Shown here piece by piece: positions 24,407-34,336 of a stretch of DNA of 64,000 nucleotides. The translations under genes and the position numbers were made by a program. This DNA comes from FLUQ01 sp031550605 (GTDB lineage: Bacteria > Desulfobacterota > Desulfovibrionia > Desulfovibrionales > Desulfovibrionaceae), in contig JAVBOK010000049.1 of assembly GCA_031550605.1 (NCBI GenBank), forward strand, positions 1 through 64,000, written 5' to 3'. Below the pieces are notes generated by a model. That model saw only the letters and a list, made by a program, of their open reading frames with translations, was not told the DNA's origin and searched no databases. The first letter of the stretch is position 1, and the number at the start of each line of letters is the position of its first letter.

Positions 24407-26623
24407 ATGCGCCAACTGCTGAATTTCATCATATTTCCGCCCTCCGCCGAACTGCCCGTTCGGGAACGCGAACGCCTGCGCCGCCGGCGCGAACTGGTGC
24501 TGGCCGGCCTGGCTTTCGTGCTGGCCCTGATCCTGACCCGCATCCTGTTTTACCTGTACGACACCGGTTCCGCCCTGTTCATCACGGTGTTCAGCCTGAA
24601 CTTTCTGCTGCTGCTGGTCATCGCCGGGGTGGTGCTGCGCAACGGGCTCAAACTGCTGCTTGAACGGCGGCGGGGGGTGCTGGGATCCCGCCTGCGCACC
24701 CGCCTGACCCTGGCCTTTGTGGGGCTGACCCTGGCCCCCTGTCTGCTGATGGTTCTGCTGACCATGAAGTTCGTGCAGTTATCGGTGGATTTCTGGTTCA
24801 AGGACCAGGTGACCACGTCCATGGAAACGGCCCTTGAGGTGGGCCGGGCGGACCTCGACAAAACGGGCCAGCGTCTGCTGACCGCGGCACGCCTGATCCA
24901 GTCCGAAGTCGGCGACAGGCGGCTGATCTGGGGCGGGGCGGGCATGGATTCGCTGCTGGCCCGCAAGCGGAAGGAACTGGACATTGAGCTGATCGGCATG
25001 CTGAACACGCAACGCGAAGAGCGCATCTGGCACGCTTCGGCCGATGCCGCCGCGGCCTGGCGGGCGACCGGGGGCCAGCTGAACTGGCAGAATATCGCCA
25101 GGCAGGGCAACCAGACCGTGCTGGAATCCGGCACGGACAATGACTACGTGGTGGCGGTGCAGAGCGTTTCCGGCCCGTCCGGCGCCGGGTATCTGGTGCT
25201 GGCCGAAAGCATGGGACCCGCGTTCAAGGCCAAGCTGGACCGCATCGCCGGCGGCGCGGCGGAATACAAGCAGCTCTGGCGCGTGCGGCGGGAACTCAAG
25301 GGCATGCTGTACGTGGGCTTGGGGGTTCTGACCCTGTTGATCATGATGGGGGCCATCTGGTTCGGGTTCCGGGTGGCCAAGGAAATTTCCGCCCCGGTGC
25401 TGGCGGTGGCCAACGCGGCCCAACGCATCGCCGGGGGCGATCTGGCCGTGCGCCTGGATGATTACGCCGGGGACGAGATGGGCATGCTGATCCGGGCGTT
25501 CAACCGCATGACCGCGGACCTGTCGGCCAGCCGCGCCCGCCTGACCGGGGCCAACAAACTGCTGGAGGAACAGAACCGCGAAATCGTCCAGCACAGCCAG
25601 TATATCGAAACCGTGCTCGACAACATCGCATCCGGGGTCATCTCCGCCGACCAGGACGGCCGCATCAGCATGGTGAACAAGGCCGCCTGCTCCATTCTGG
25701 GCCATTCTCCGGCCAATCTGGTGGGCAAAACCATGGAGGACCTGCTGCCTCCGGACATGAGCCGCCTGATCCAGGCCATGCTGGAGCAGTTCCGGCGCCG
25801 CCCCCTGTCGCACTGGCAGCGCCAGATCGGCATCAGCCTGTTCGGCCAGGAACGGCGGCTTCTGGTCAATGCCGCGGGCCTGGTCACCCCGGAGGGGGAA
25901 AACCGGGGTTTTGTGGCCGTGTTCGACGATGTTTCGGAACTGGAAAAAATGCAGCGCATGGCCGCCTGGCGCGAAGTGGCCCGCCGCATCGCCCACGAAA
26001 TCAAAAATCCGCTCACGCCCATCAAACTGTCGGCCCAGCGGCTGCAGCGCAAGTTCGGCAACAGGGTGGACGACCCCGTGTTCAGCCAGAGCACCAGCCT
26101 GATCGTGCAGCAGGTGGAGGCTCTGCAGGAAATGGTGCAGGAATTTTCCGCCTTCGCCAAACTGCCGGAAGTCGATCCGCAGCCCGGCGACCTGCGGCCC
26201 CTGCTCGGCGAGGTGGCGGACCTCTACCGCAACAGCCATCCGCGCATTATGTGGGAAGTGGATCTGCCGGATGGCCTGCCCATCCTGCCCATGGACAAAA
26301 AGGCCCTGCAGCGCGCGTTCATGAACATCGTCACCAATGCCGTGGACGCCGTGGACGGCGTGCCCGACCCTCGCGTGCGCATCAGCGCCGCCGCGGAAAG
26401 CGACCGGGGCATGGTGCGGGTGGATGTGGCGGATAACGGCCCCGGCCTGACGGAAGAAGAGCGGTCCCGCCTGTTCGAGCCCTATTTTTCCCGGAAAAAA
26501 GGCGGTACCGGTCTGGGCTTGACCATTGTCAAATCCGTCATTACCGATCATAAAGGCTACGTCCGCGTCAGCCGTTCCCCCCTGGGCGGCGCGGCCCTGA
26601 CGGTGGAGTTGCCGTTGGCGTGA
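24407..26623 (+). CDS. NtrY-like membrane sensor histidine kinase
   Basis: A 738-residue sensor kinase. The start at 24407 avoids translating the repeat upstream. In order: two adjacent N-terminal helices (about 25-75), a third near 100-120, an extracytoplasmic sensor region, a helix near 310-330, HAMP, a PAS domain, HisKA with the phospho-acceptor His near residue 530 (RRIAHEIKNPLTPIKLSAQRL) and HATPase_c (NIVTNAVDAVDG, DNGPGLTEEE, GGTGLGLTIVKSVI). This layout matches NtrY. No response regulator gene lies next to it, unlike most NtrY/NtrX pairs. Confidence 0.9.
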   Translation: MRQLLNFIIFPPSAELPVRERERLRRRRELVLAGLAFVLALILTRILFYLYDTGSALFITVFSLNFLLLLVIAGVVLRNGLKLLLERRRGVLGSRLRTRLTLAFVGLTLAPCLLMVLLTMKFVQLSVDFWFKDQVTTSMETALEVGRADLDKTGQRLLTAARLIQSEVGDRRLIWGGAGMDSLLARKRKELDIELIGMLNTQREERIWHASADAAAAWRATGGQLNWQNIARQGNQTVLESGTDNDYVVAVQSVSGPSGAGYLVLAESMGPAFKAKLDRIAGGAAEYKQLWRVRRELKGMLYVGLGVLTLLIMMGAIWFGFRVAKEISAPVLAVANAAQRIAGGDLAVRLDDYAGDEMGMLIRAFNRMTADLSASRARLTGANKLLEEQNREIVQHSQYIETVLDNIASGVISADQDGRISMVNKAACSILGHSPANLVGKTMEDLLPPDMSRLIQAMLEQFRRRPLSHWQRQIGISLFGQERRLLVNAAGLVTPEGENRGFVAVFDDVSELEKMQRMAAWREVARRIAHEIKNPLTPIKLSAQRLQRKFGNRVDDPVFSQSTSLIVQQVEALQEMVQEFSAFAKLPEVDPQPGDLRPLLGEVADLYRNSHPRIMWEVDLPDGLPILPMDKKALQRAFMNIVTNAVDAVDGVPDPRVRISAAAESDRGMVRVDVADNGPGLTEEERSRLFEPYFSRKKGGTGLGLTIVKSVITDHKGYVRVSRSPLGGAALTVELPLA

Positions 26624-26838
26624 ACGGGGGGCGCTGTCCCCCGACCCCCCCGCAAGGGGGATGATCCCCCTTGACCCCGCACTGGGGCAGCGCCCGCTTC
26701 GGCATGGGGCGTTGCGCAAAATATGCAGGCCCTGCCGCGCCGAAACAGGCGCGGCCCAATGGGGGCCGGGGACATCATGACCCCGGCGGAGGGGCTTGGG
26801 GGGGCGGAACCTCCCCATATCCATCGCAAGGAGCGATT
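26624..26838. repeat. G/C-rich palindromic gap between kinase and radical SAM genes
   Basis: The gap contains GGGGGATGATCCCCC at 26656-26670, related to the GGGGCAT-N-ATGCCCC elements elsewhere, and a second degenerate G/C dyad around 26763-26785. The first could act as a transcription stop for the kinase gene. No coding sequence is supported. Confidence 0.45.
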
Positions 26839-27714
26839 ATGGGTTTCGATCACCAGGGCTATTGCATCCGGCCGCCTTCGGAGGCGTACAGCATCCTGCT
26901 GCAGGCGACGCTGGGCTGTTCGCACAACAAGTGCACGTTTTGCGAGGCGTACAAGGCCAAGCGTTTCGCCATCAAGGACCGCTCCGTTCTGGAACGGGAT
27001 CTGGAATTCGCGTCGCGGTACTGCCGCCGCCAGGACCGGGTTTTTGTCATGGACGGCGACGCGCTGGTCATGCCCATGCGGCACTGGGAATGGCTGCTGG
27101 CGAACATCGCGGAAAAACTGCCGTGGGTGACGCGGATATCCTGTTACGCCAACGCCAAGAGTTCGGCGCAGAAAAGCGACGAAGACCTGGCCCGCCTGCG
27201 GGAAATGGGTCTGGCCATGGTCTATTACGGCGTGGAAAGCGGGCATCCGGACGTGCTGCAACGGGTGCGCAAGGGATCGGACCCGGAAAAGCTGGCCCGC
27301 GAGGGCAAACGCCTGAAGCGGGCCGGGTTTGTCGTTTCCGCAACCGTCATTGTGGGGCTGGCCGGAGCGGACGACAGTCTGGCCCACGCGAAAGCCACCG
27401 GGGACCTGCTCAGCGACATGGACCCGGATTACGTGGGCGCGCTGACCGTGATGCTGCCGCCGGGCACGCCCCTGTACGAAGACTGGCGCCAGGGGCGTTT
27501 CATCCTGCCGGACACGAACATGCTGCTGGCCGAACTGGGGGTCCTGTTCAGCCATACCCGTCTGACCGGCGGCATGTTCACGGCCAACCACGCCAGCAAC
27601 TATCTGCCCATCAAAGCCCGCCTGCCGGAAGACCGGGAACGGACCATGGCCCTTATCCGCCAGGCTTTGGAAGGCAAGGTCAGGCTGCGCGAGGAGTGGA
27701 TGCGCGCGCTCTGA
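26839..27714 (+). CDS. Radical SAM protein, function unknown
   Basis: A 291-residue protein starting at 26839 with AAGGAG five bases upstream. The cluster motif reads GCSHNKCTFCEAY, that is Cys-X4-Cys-X2-Cys rather than the usual Cys-X3-Cys-X2-Cys; this variant spacing occurs in a COG1032-like subfamily. Further motifs are YYGVESGHPDVLQRV and GFVVSATVIVGLAG, typical of Elp3/MiaB-type radical SAM barrels. There is no B12-binding or TRAM domain, so the substrate cannot be named. Confidence 0.85.
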   Translation: MGFDHQGYCIRPPSEAYSILLQATLGCSHNKCTFCEAYKAKRFAIKDRSVLERDLEFASRYCRRQDRVFVMDGDALVMPMRHWEWLLANIAEKLPWVTRISCYANAKSSAQKSDEDLARLREMGLAMVYYGVESGHPDVLQRVRKGSDPEKLAREGKRLKRAGFVVSATVIVGLAGADDSLAHAKATGDLLSDMDPDYVGALTVMLPPGTPLYEDWRQGRFILPDTNMLLAELGVLFSHTRLTGGMFTANHASNYLPIKARLPEDRERTMALIRQALEGKVRLREEWMRAL

Positions 27715-27725
27715 GCGGGGCGCGT

Positions 27726-27756
27726 TCCGTGACCGCAAGCATCTTGCGGTCACGGA
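27726..27756 (+). terminator. Long perfect hairpin after the radical SAM gene
   Basis: A 14-bp perfect stem (arms TCCGTGACCGCAAG and CTTGCGGTCACGGA, loop CAT) begins 12 bases after the stop codon. No T-run follows, so it may stop transcription weakly or protect the mRNA 3' end. Confidence 0.5.
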
Positions 27757-27761
27757 GACGA

Positions 27762-27844
27762 GGGCGCGGGCGGCATTCATTGCCGCGTTCCGCGCCGGGG
27801 CGGGCGGGCCCTGGCAGGCCCCGGACTTGCGGGGTTTGCCATCA
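27762..27844 (-). repeat. Intergenic repeat, partial copy C (inverted)
   Basis: Read on the minus strand it begins TGATGGCAAACCCCGCAAG and continues with TCCGGGG, GCCCGCC and GAATGCCGCCCGCGCCC. It matches the first two thirds of the 117-base repeat copies at 20788 and 49562; the rest is missing. Confidence 0.65.
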
Positions 27845-27895
27845 ATCTGGAAAATTTGTCTTTGTATATAGCCTGGAATATGGTACCATGCTCCC

Positions 27896-30800
27896 ATGGC
27901 TGCACTGCACCTGCCTTCTTTCGGCGTCCGCGTCCGCTCCCGTTTTCTGAAGGAAAACGGCCGTCCCACCCGGCTGACCCTGTGGATCCTGGGTGTTGCG
28001 GCCGCGTATTTGCTGCTGGCCGGTCTGGCGCTGCCGCACGCATTGCGGCCGGTGCTGGAAAAGCAGATGTCGCAGGCCCTGAACACCCGGTGCCGGGTGG
28101 AAGCCCTGTCCTGCAATCCTTTCACCCTGAAGGTCACGGCGGAAAGAATCGCCGTTCCCTATCCCGACGGGGAAAGCGTTTTTCTGGCCCTGCGCCGGCT
28201 GGAACTGACCCCGTCCCTGACCTCGTTGCTGCGTCTTGCGCCGGGCATCAAGGAACTGAAGCTGGTGGAACCCGCCGTGGATCTGAGCCTGCTGCGGGAC
28301 GGCGAATTGTCGCCGCACGTTTTCTTCGCCGGGGGCAAGGCGGCGGATGCGGAAAAAAACGCCGGGCAGGACGGGGAAAAACCCGTATTCCCGTTCATCA
28401 TCCGCGATTTCGCGGTGGTCAACGGCACCCTGACTTTTCGGGACCATATCCGGAACGCAACGCATGTTGCGGCGAACATCAACCTGACCGTTCCCTTCGC
28501 CTCCACCCTGGCGGCGGACAAAGACATCGCGGTGCTTCCCCAGCTGAATGCCACCATGAACGGCCGGCCTCTGGTGTTCGCCGGCGAATCCCGGCCTTTT
28601 TCCGACAGCCTGCGCACGGAATTCACCCTGAAGACCGAAGAGCTGGAACTGCCGAAATTCCGCGAATATGTCGCACCTTATACCAGTCTGGACCTGAAGA
28701 GCGGCACCTTGTTCACGGCCCTGAAGCTGCGGGTGGAGCGGCCGGCGGACAAGCCGGTCGAATTCGCCGTGGCAGGCAGGGCGGAAATCGCCAATCTGGA
28801 ACTGGCCGGCCCGCAGGGTACGGTGTTCAAGGCCGCCCGGGCGGGCGTGGACATGGAAAACGTGCTGATCGGGCCGCGCAGGGTGGTGATCAGGGATGTT
28901 TTTCTGGATTCTCCGGCCATAACGGCGCGCCGGCTGGCCGACGGGACCGTCGACTGGCAGCGGTTTTTCACGGCGCCCAAGGATGAGCCGATCGCGGCGC
29001 GGCCGGTCAGGCTGACCGCCGGGTCCGGCGCGGCTCTGGACGGTTCCGGCGCCGCGCCGGGGGCGGCGGAAGCCGCCGCGGGCAACGGGACGATGCGCAG
29101 CGCCAACGCGACCCGCAGCGCCAACGCCACGGCCGCCGCGCCGGGGGCAGCGCCTTCCCCGCAGCCCGGGCAGGCGCGGGCAGCGGAGCCCGCTCCGCCT
29201 CCGCTGGCGCTGGTCATCGCCAAGGCCGGCGTCCGCGACGGGTCCGTAACCTGGCATGACGCCAGCGTGCCGGGCTTTGCGCCCCACACCGTGCCGAAGA
29301 TCTGGGCCACATTCTCGGATGTGAGTTCCGAAGGCGAGGGCAAAGCGGATTTCAGCGTGGAATTCGGCGAGGGGGAAGCCAAATTTTCGGCCAGGGGCAA
29401 AGCGGCGGTCAACCCCATGCGCATTGACGCCGCCCTGAACCTGGAAAAAATGCCGCTGACGCCCTTTTCCCGCTATGCGGTCCAGGCGGCGGGGCTTTCC
29501 CTGGACAGCGCGGCGCTGGGCATCAAGGGCGATTTTTCCGCTGAGTACGGGGCGAAATCCGTCCTGCAATTCGCCGGGGGCGAGATCAGCCTGACGGATC
29601 TGGCGATCAGCCCCCCGGCGGGCGGCGGCAGGGCGGCTTCCGCCCCGGTCAGGGCGAAACGTCTGGCCGTGGGCGAGATTACCGCCGACATGGCCGGCAG
29701 GCACCTGACCGTGGGCAGGGTTTCCGGATCGGGTCTGGTCGGCCATCTGGCGCGGGGCAAAGACGGCGCGATCGGTCTGCTGGGGGCGCATTCCGCCGCC
29801 CCGGCGAAACCTTCCGCCGCGCCGAAACCGGGGCCCGCCGCCAAACCCGCGCCCGCCGCCGGGCCTCAGGCCGCGCCCGCTTCGTCTTCCCCCAACTGGT
29901 CTGTGACCGTGGGCACCGTGGCGGTGGATTCTTCCAGCGTATCGCTGACCGACGACAGCCTGCGCGCGCAGGCGGTGCTGCCACTTTCCGACATCAGGCT
30001 GGGCGCGGCGAATCTTTCCACCCAGGCGGGCACACAGTGGTCGGCCGATTTTTCGGCCCGGCCGGGCAAGCGCGGCATCATGAGCCTGAACGCCAAAGGT
30101 GTGCTGAACCCGCTGCAGCTGTCTTTCCATTTCAAGGCGGACAAGGCCGACCTGGCCTTTCTGTCCCCCTATGTCGGCGAAGCCGCCGACCTGACCCTGG
30201 CGGAAGCGAGCATGGCCGCCGATATCACCGGCGAGATCAAACCCGGCCGCGGGGGCGACGCGGACATCCATGTGCAGGGCGACGCCGGGTTGTACGGGGT
30301 CAGCGTGTACGAAGGCCGCAAGGAACTCGGCGGCTGGGGACGGCTGCGGGCGGAAAAATTCCGGTACCAGAACGCGCCCGGCGGGCGCAGCACAGGCACG
30401 CTGCATGTGGGCGCGCTGACCTTGAACGGCCCCCGTCTGGCCCTGGCCATCGACAAGGACGGGGTCAACAGCATCCAGCGCGCCTTGCGCCAGGTTCCGG
30501 CGAAACCGGCCGCAGCGGACAAGGCGCCGGCCAAAGCGGCCCCGGCGGCGCCCGCCGGGACGGCAGCGCCCGCTCCCGTGAAAAAGCCCGCCCCGCCGGC
30601 GGAACCCGTGGGCGGCTTTTCTTCCCTGACCGTGGGTGTGGTGGAGGTCAACGGCGGGCAGTTTTCCCTGCGCGACGAACGGTTGCAGCCGCCCTACAAC
30701 CTGAAGCTGGACAGTTTCGAGACGGAGCTGAAAAATTTGTCGTCCGACCCGAAAACGCGGGGCTCCCTTTCCGGCAGCCTGCGCCTGAACGGGTCCCCCA

Positions 30801-31846
30801 TCAGCATCAAGGGCGACTGCAACCCGCTGATCACCGCGCCGGCGGGCGCGTTCACCGTGAGCATCAAGTCCCTGGACCTGGCCTCTTTCACCGGGTATGC
30901 GGCGAAATTCACGGGCTATCCCATCCGCAAGGGCGAACTGCATGCGGAAATCAAAACTTCGCTCGCCGGTCCGCAGCTGGACGTGCAGAACGATCTGCAG
31001 ATCAGCAAACTGGATTTCGGGGACAAGGCTTCGCCGCCGGGCGGTCCCGACATGCCGGTCAAGATGGCGGTCAGCCTGCTCAGCGATCTGAACGGCGACA
31101 TTTCCCTCAGCCTGCCCATTGCCGGCAGTCTGGACGACCCGCAGTTCCGTATCGGCGGCATCGTGGGCAAGGTCATCGCCAACATCATGCTGAAAACGGT
31201 GACTTCGCCTTTCAGCCTGCTGGGCGGCATCGTGGGCGGCACGTTCAACCTGCTTTCCGGCGGGGGCGGCCCGGATCTGGAACACATCGCTTTCGCCGCC
31301 GGTGAAGACAGGCTGGACGACCGGGCATCGGCATCCCTGAAAGTGCTGGCCAAGGCTTTGGCCAAACGGCCGGCGCTGAAACTGGAACTGACCGGGGTGG
31401 CGGACATGGAGGAAAAGGGCGCCATCGTCGAAGCCGACGTGCTGAAAAGCATGCGCCAGATGAAATACGACGCGCTGCCCCGGGCGGAACGGAACAGAAC
31501 CGCGCCGGACGCGATGCGCGTGGGACCGGACGTGAACGCCGACGAATACGCGGCCCTGTTGTTCAAGATTTACGCGGCCGCGCCGTTCGCCAAGGAAGAA
31601 AGCAGCCCCGGCAAGGCGCTGCCCCAGTCCACCAGGGAAATGATGCGCCGCATCAAACAAAATACGGCCGTATCCGAAAAGCAGATCCGGGAACTGGCCC
31701 GGAACCGGGCGAAAGTCGTGCTGGATGCCCTGGTCAAAGCCGACGCCTCGCTGGCGAAGCGGCTGACCGTGGCCTCGCCCGAGGTCAGGGCCGACGGCGG
31801 CAAAGACCGGAAAATCGATTCCTACGTCCTCACCAGAATGAAATAG
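27896..31846 (+). CDS. Giant AsmA-like DUF748 envelope protein
   Basis: A 1316-residue protein with one N-terminal membrane anchor (about residues 27-48) and a very long periplasmic region rich in beta-type repeats, typical of AsmA/DUF748 proteins that span the periplasm and have been linked to lipid transport to the outer membrane. The family's start is visible (LRPVLEKQMSQALN..VEALSCNPF). Two Ala/Pro/Lys-rich linkers lie near residues 380-430 and 865-905. The C-terminus carries the short OmpA-like segment usual in DUF748 (FAAGEDRLDDRASASLKVLA). No strong ribosome-binding site is seen before the ATG. The role in lipid transport is inference from the family. Confidence 0.88.
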   Translation: MAALHLPSFGVRVRSRFLKENGRPTRLTLWILGVAAAYLLLAGLALPHALRPVLEKQMSQALNTRCRVEALSCNPFTLKVTAERIAVPYPDGESVFLALRRLELTPSLTSLLRLAPGIKELKLVEPAVDLSLLRDGELSPHVFFAGGKAADAEKNAGQDGEKPVFPFIIRDFAVVNGTLTFRDHIRNATHVAANINLTVPFASTLAADKDIAVLPQLNATMNGRPLVFAGESRPFSDSLRTEFTLKTEELELPKFREYVAPYTSLDLKSGTLFTALKLRVERPADKPVEFAVAGRAEIANLELAGPQGTVFKAARAGVDMENVLIGPRRVVIRDVFLDSPAITARRLADGTVDWQRFFTAPKDEPIAARPVRLTAGSGAALDGSGAAPGAAEAAAGNGTMRSANATRSANATAAAPGAAPSPQPGQARAAEPAPPPLALVIAKAGVRDGSVTWHDASVPGFAPHTVPKIWATFSDVSSEGEGKADFSVEFGEGEAKFSARGKAAVNPMRIDAALNLEKMPLTPFSRYAVQAAGLSLDSAALGIKGDFSAEYGAKSVLQFAGGEISLTDLAISPPAGGGRAASAPVRAKRLAVGEITADMAGRHLTVGRVSGSGLVGHLARGKDGAIGLLGAHSAAPAKPSAAPKPGPAAKPAPAAGPQAAPASSSPNWSVTVGTVAVDSSSVSLTDDSLRAQAVLPLSDIRLGAANLSTQAGTQWSADFSARPGKRGIMSLNAKGVLNPLQLSFHFKADKADLAFLSPYVGEAADLTLAEASMAADITGEIKPGRGGDADIHVQGDAGLYGVSVYEGRKELGGWGRLRAEKFRYQNAPGGRSTGTLHVGALTLNGPRLALAIDKDGVNSIQRALRQVPAKPAAADKAPAKAAPAAPAGTAAPAPVKKPAPPAEPVGGFSSLTVGVVEVNGGQFSLRDERLQPPYNLKLDSFETELKNLSSDPKTRGSLSGSLRLNGSPISIKGDCNPLITAPAGAFTVSIKSLDLASFTGYAAKFTGYPIRKGELHAEIKTSLAGPQLDVQNDLQISKLDFGDKASPPGGPDMPVKMAVSLLSDLNGDISLSLPIAGSLDDPQFRIGGIVGKVIANIMLKTVTSPFSLLGGIVGGTFNLLSGGGGPDLEHIAFAAGEDRLDDRASASLKVLAKALAKRPALKLELTGVADMEEKGAIVEADVLKSMRQMKYDALPRAERNRTAPDAMRVGPDVNADEYAALLFKIYAAAPFAKEESSPGKALPQSTREMMRRIKQNTAVSEKQIRELARNRAKVVLDALVKADASLAKRLTVASPEVRADGGKDRKIDSYVLTRMK

Positions 31847-31990
31847 GCGGCCCTGCGGCGCGCCCTTCCGGTGTCCCGCCCGAGCCTTCCACGGCACGGC
31901 CGGGAAGGCCGGCCGCGCGCAATCAGCGTGCAAACGGTTTCAGGCTGTCCGCGGCCGGTCCGCCATGCGCTTGCGGCATGGGCGGCGCCG

Positions 31991-32779
31991 TCATTTTCCC
32001 CGGCCGAAGCCCGGAATGGCGAAACGCTTTTCCAGCCGGTTCAGAATGGCGGCCGCGATGCTGGTCATGGCCAGGTAATAGCAGCCGACCGCAAGGTAGA
32101 CCTCGATGTAGCGGAACGAGCGGCCCGCCAGCACGTTGGCTTCGCCGGTCAGTTCGATGCAGGAGATGACGTAGGCCAGCGAGGAATACTTTATCAGATA
32201 GATGATTTCGTTGCCGCAGCCGGGCAGAGCCCGGCGCAGGGCCTGGGGAACGACCACGGACAGCAGCAGCTGGCGGGTGGAAAAACCCAGCGCCTGCGCC
32301 GCCTTGATCTGCCCCTGGCGGATGGACAGCAACGCGCCGCGCACGTATTCGGACTGGTAGGCCGCGCTGCAGATGATGAAACCCACCAGGGCCGCGCCGA
32401 AGGCGTCCAGCAAAAACAGCTGCTGCAAAATGTCGCCCTCGTACCGCCACTGGGGCGGCAGCGGCGCGCTGGCCGACGCAAGCAGAGAATCCAGCCCCAT
32501 GCCGATTTTCGGCAGGCAGTTGTAAATCAGAAACAGCTGCACCACCAGGGGGACGCCCCGCACCAGCGTGGTGAAAATGTCGGCGGCCCTGCGCGGGACC
32601 AGGCCGGCATAGACGCGGACGGCGCCCAGAATGACGCCGCCGACAAAGCCCAGAATGGCGGACGGCACGATCAGCTGCACGCTGACCCACAATCCCCTGT
32701 TCAGGGCGGGAAAAACCCGGTCCAGGTAAAAGGCCGCGTCTATGGACACGCTGACCCCGAACAGGGACAGGGTCAGCAT
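31991..32779 (-). CDS. Amino-acid-type ABC transporter permease (second)
   Basis: A 262-residue HisM/GlnP-type permease. The start at 32779 (MLTLSLFGVSV) overlaps the ATPase gene stop by seven bases. It has about five helices and the ATPase-docking loop AAQALGFSTRQLLLSVVVPQALRRALPGCGNE. It works with the permease at 33609-34292. It is the last gene of the FAH-ABC operon. Confidence 0.92.
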   Translation of the reverse strand: MLTLSLFGVSVSIDAAFYLDRVFPALNRGLWVSVQLIVPSAILGFVGGVILGAVRVYAGLVPRRAADIFTTLVRGVPLVVQLFLIYNCLPKIGMGLDSLLASASAPLPPQWRYEGDILQQLFLLDAFGAALVGFIICSAAYQSEYVRGALLSIRQGQIKAAQALGFSTRQLLLSVVVPQALRRALPGCGNEIIYLIKYSSLAYVISCIELTGEANVLAGRSFRYIEVYLAVGCYYLAMTSIAAAILNRLEKRFAIPGFGRGK

Positions 32780-33612
32780 GCGCCGTCCCCCCCGTTGGCC
32801 GGCGCCTTGTTTCCCGCGCAGGCCGCGCGGCCGCCTTCCTGCATCTCGCCCAGCCTGGAGCAAAAATCGCGGGTGCGGGTCTGCGCGCCCGCCGCCAGCA
32901 GATCAGCCGGCCGGCCGCGTTCGATGATCTCGCCCTTTTCCATAAACACGATCTGCGTGGCCAGAGCCCGCGCGAAATCCATCTGGTGGGTGGCCATGAT
33001 CATGGTCATGCCCCCGGCGGCCAGGTCGCGGATGACGGCCAGCACTTCGCCCACCAGTTCGGGATCCAGGGCGGACGTGGGTTCGTCCAGCAAAATGGCC
33101 GTGGGGTCCATGGCCAAAGCCCTGGCGATGGCTACCCGCTGCTTCTGGCCGCCGGACAGTTCCGCCGGGTACAAAACGGCCCGCCGCTCCAGCCCCACGC
33201 GGGCAAGCTCCGCCATGCCCCGTTCTTTCGCCCGCGCCGCGGACAACCCTTTGACTTTCCGTAATGCTATCGATACGTTATCGATTGCTGTTAAGTGGTC
33301 GAATAAATTAAAATCTTGAAAAATCATCCCGACCTGCTGGCGGAAAACGGACAGGCTTTTTTTGTCTCTGGCGTCCACGCGGATTCCGTTCAGAGACACG
33401 GACCCGGCGTCAGGGATGATCAGGTGATTGATGCACTGCAAAAAGGTGCTCTTGCCCGCGCCGGACGGGCCGATCAGCACGGTCAGTTCCCCCCGGCGCA
33501 CGGACAGGGAAACGCCGTTCAGAATGCGCCTGCCGCCCAGGGTTTTGCAGATGCCCTCCATGCGCAGGGTTTCGGGCGCGGCGGCGGCCGGAAAATCGGG
33601 CGTGTCGTTCAT
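32773..33612 (-). CDS. Amino-acid-type ABC transporter ATP-binding protein
   Basis: The ATPase of the importer, 279 residues. It has Walker A GPSGAGKST (near residue 48), Q-loop, signature LSGGQKQR, Walker B AILLDEPTSALDP and switch His in ATHQMDFARA, all typical of GlnQ/HisP. The ~25-residue tail is Ala/Gly-rich. Its start overlaps the upstream permease stop by four bases. Confidence 0.94.
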   Translation of the reverse strand: MNDTPDFPAAAAPETLRMEGICKTLGGRRILNGVSLSVRRGELTVLIGPSGAGKSTFLQCINHLIIPDAGSVSLNGIRVDARDKKSLSVFRQQVGMIFQDFNLFDHLTAIDNVSIALRKVKGLSAARAKERGMAELARVGLERRAVLYPAELSGGQKQRVAIARALAMDPTAILLDEPTSALDPELVGEVLAVIRDLAAGGMTMIMATHQMDFARALATQIVFMEKGEIIERGRPADLLAAGAQTRTRDFCSRLGEMQEGGRAACAGNKAPANGGDGAC

Positions 33613-34292
33613 GCGCTTGTCCCGGCCGCATATCCGGGGATATGGACCTTTTTTTCCAGGCGGCGCAGAATCTTCAACCCCGCCAGGGTGATCAGAAGGT
33701 ACAGAATGCCGGCCAGCCCGTAAAAGGCCAGATGCTCATACGTGCGCGAGGCGGCGAAATGGGTGCGGGCCATGATGTCCTGGGCCCCGCCCAGCACAAA
33801 TACCAGGGCGGAATCCTTCAGCAGGATGGAATATTCGTTGCTCCATCCGGGTATGGACAGGCGCAGGGCCTGGGGCAGGATGATCTGGGTAATGCCCGTG
33901 GCGTCGTTCATGCCCAGAGCCCGGGCGGCTTTCAACTGTCCCTGGGGCAGCGAGAGGATGGCCCCCCGGAAGATTTGCGACTGGTATGCGGATGAGGTCA
34001 GCCCCAGCACCAGGCAGGATGCGTTGAAGGCCGACACGTCCAGGCCGACGACCATCGGCAGCCCGTAATAAAAAAGAAAAAGCAGCACCAGGATCGGCGT
34101 GCCCCGGAAAAACCACACGTACAGCCCCGCCAGACGGCGGGAAACCCGGCCCCCGTAAACCTGAACCACGGACAGGGGCACGCCCAGAATAAAGCCCAGC
34201 GCAAGGGACACAAGCACGATGGCGACCGTGACCGCGCAGCCGCCCAGAATGTTGGGCAGGGATTCAAAAACGGTGGACAATGTTTCAATCAT
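33609..34292 (-). CDS. Amino-acid-type ABC transporter permease (first)
   Basis: A 227-residue HisQ/GlnP-type permease with the docking loop AARALGMNDATGITQIILPQALRLSIPGWSNE. I prefer the ATG at 34292 (MIETLS), but an in-frame ATG at 34319 has a somewhat better purine-rich site, so nine more residues are possible. It is separated from the binding-protein gene by a long hairpin. Confidence 0.9.
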   Translation of the reverse strand: MIETLSTVFESLPNILGGCAVTVAIVLVSLALGFILGVPLSVVQVYGGRVSRRLAGLYVWFFRGTPILVLLFLFYYGLPMVVGLDVSAFNASCLVLGLTSSAYQSQIFRGAILSLPQGQLKAARALGMNDATGITQIILPQALRLSIPGWSNEYSILLKDSALVFVLGGAQDIMARTHFAASRTYEHLAFYGLAGILYLLITLAGLKILRRLEKKVHIPGYAAGTSA

Positions 34293-34336
34293 AAAAATCT
34301 GGGGCTCCGTCCCGGCCATTCCGCCCTTTCGGCCTC

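Noticed and set aside
27842..31933. A 1363-codon open frame on the minus strand opposite the DUF748 gene
   Set aside because: It is a shadow created by high GC and codon bias. The plus-strand frame has family motifs, a membrane anchor and an OmpA-like tail; the minus frame is His/Gln/Arg-rich with no domain.
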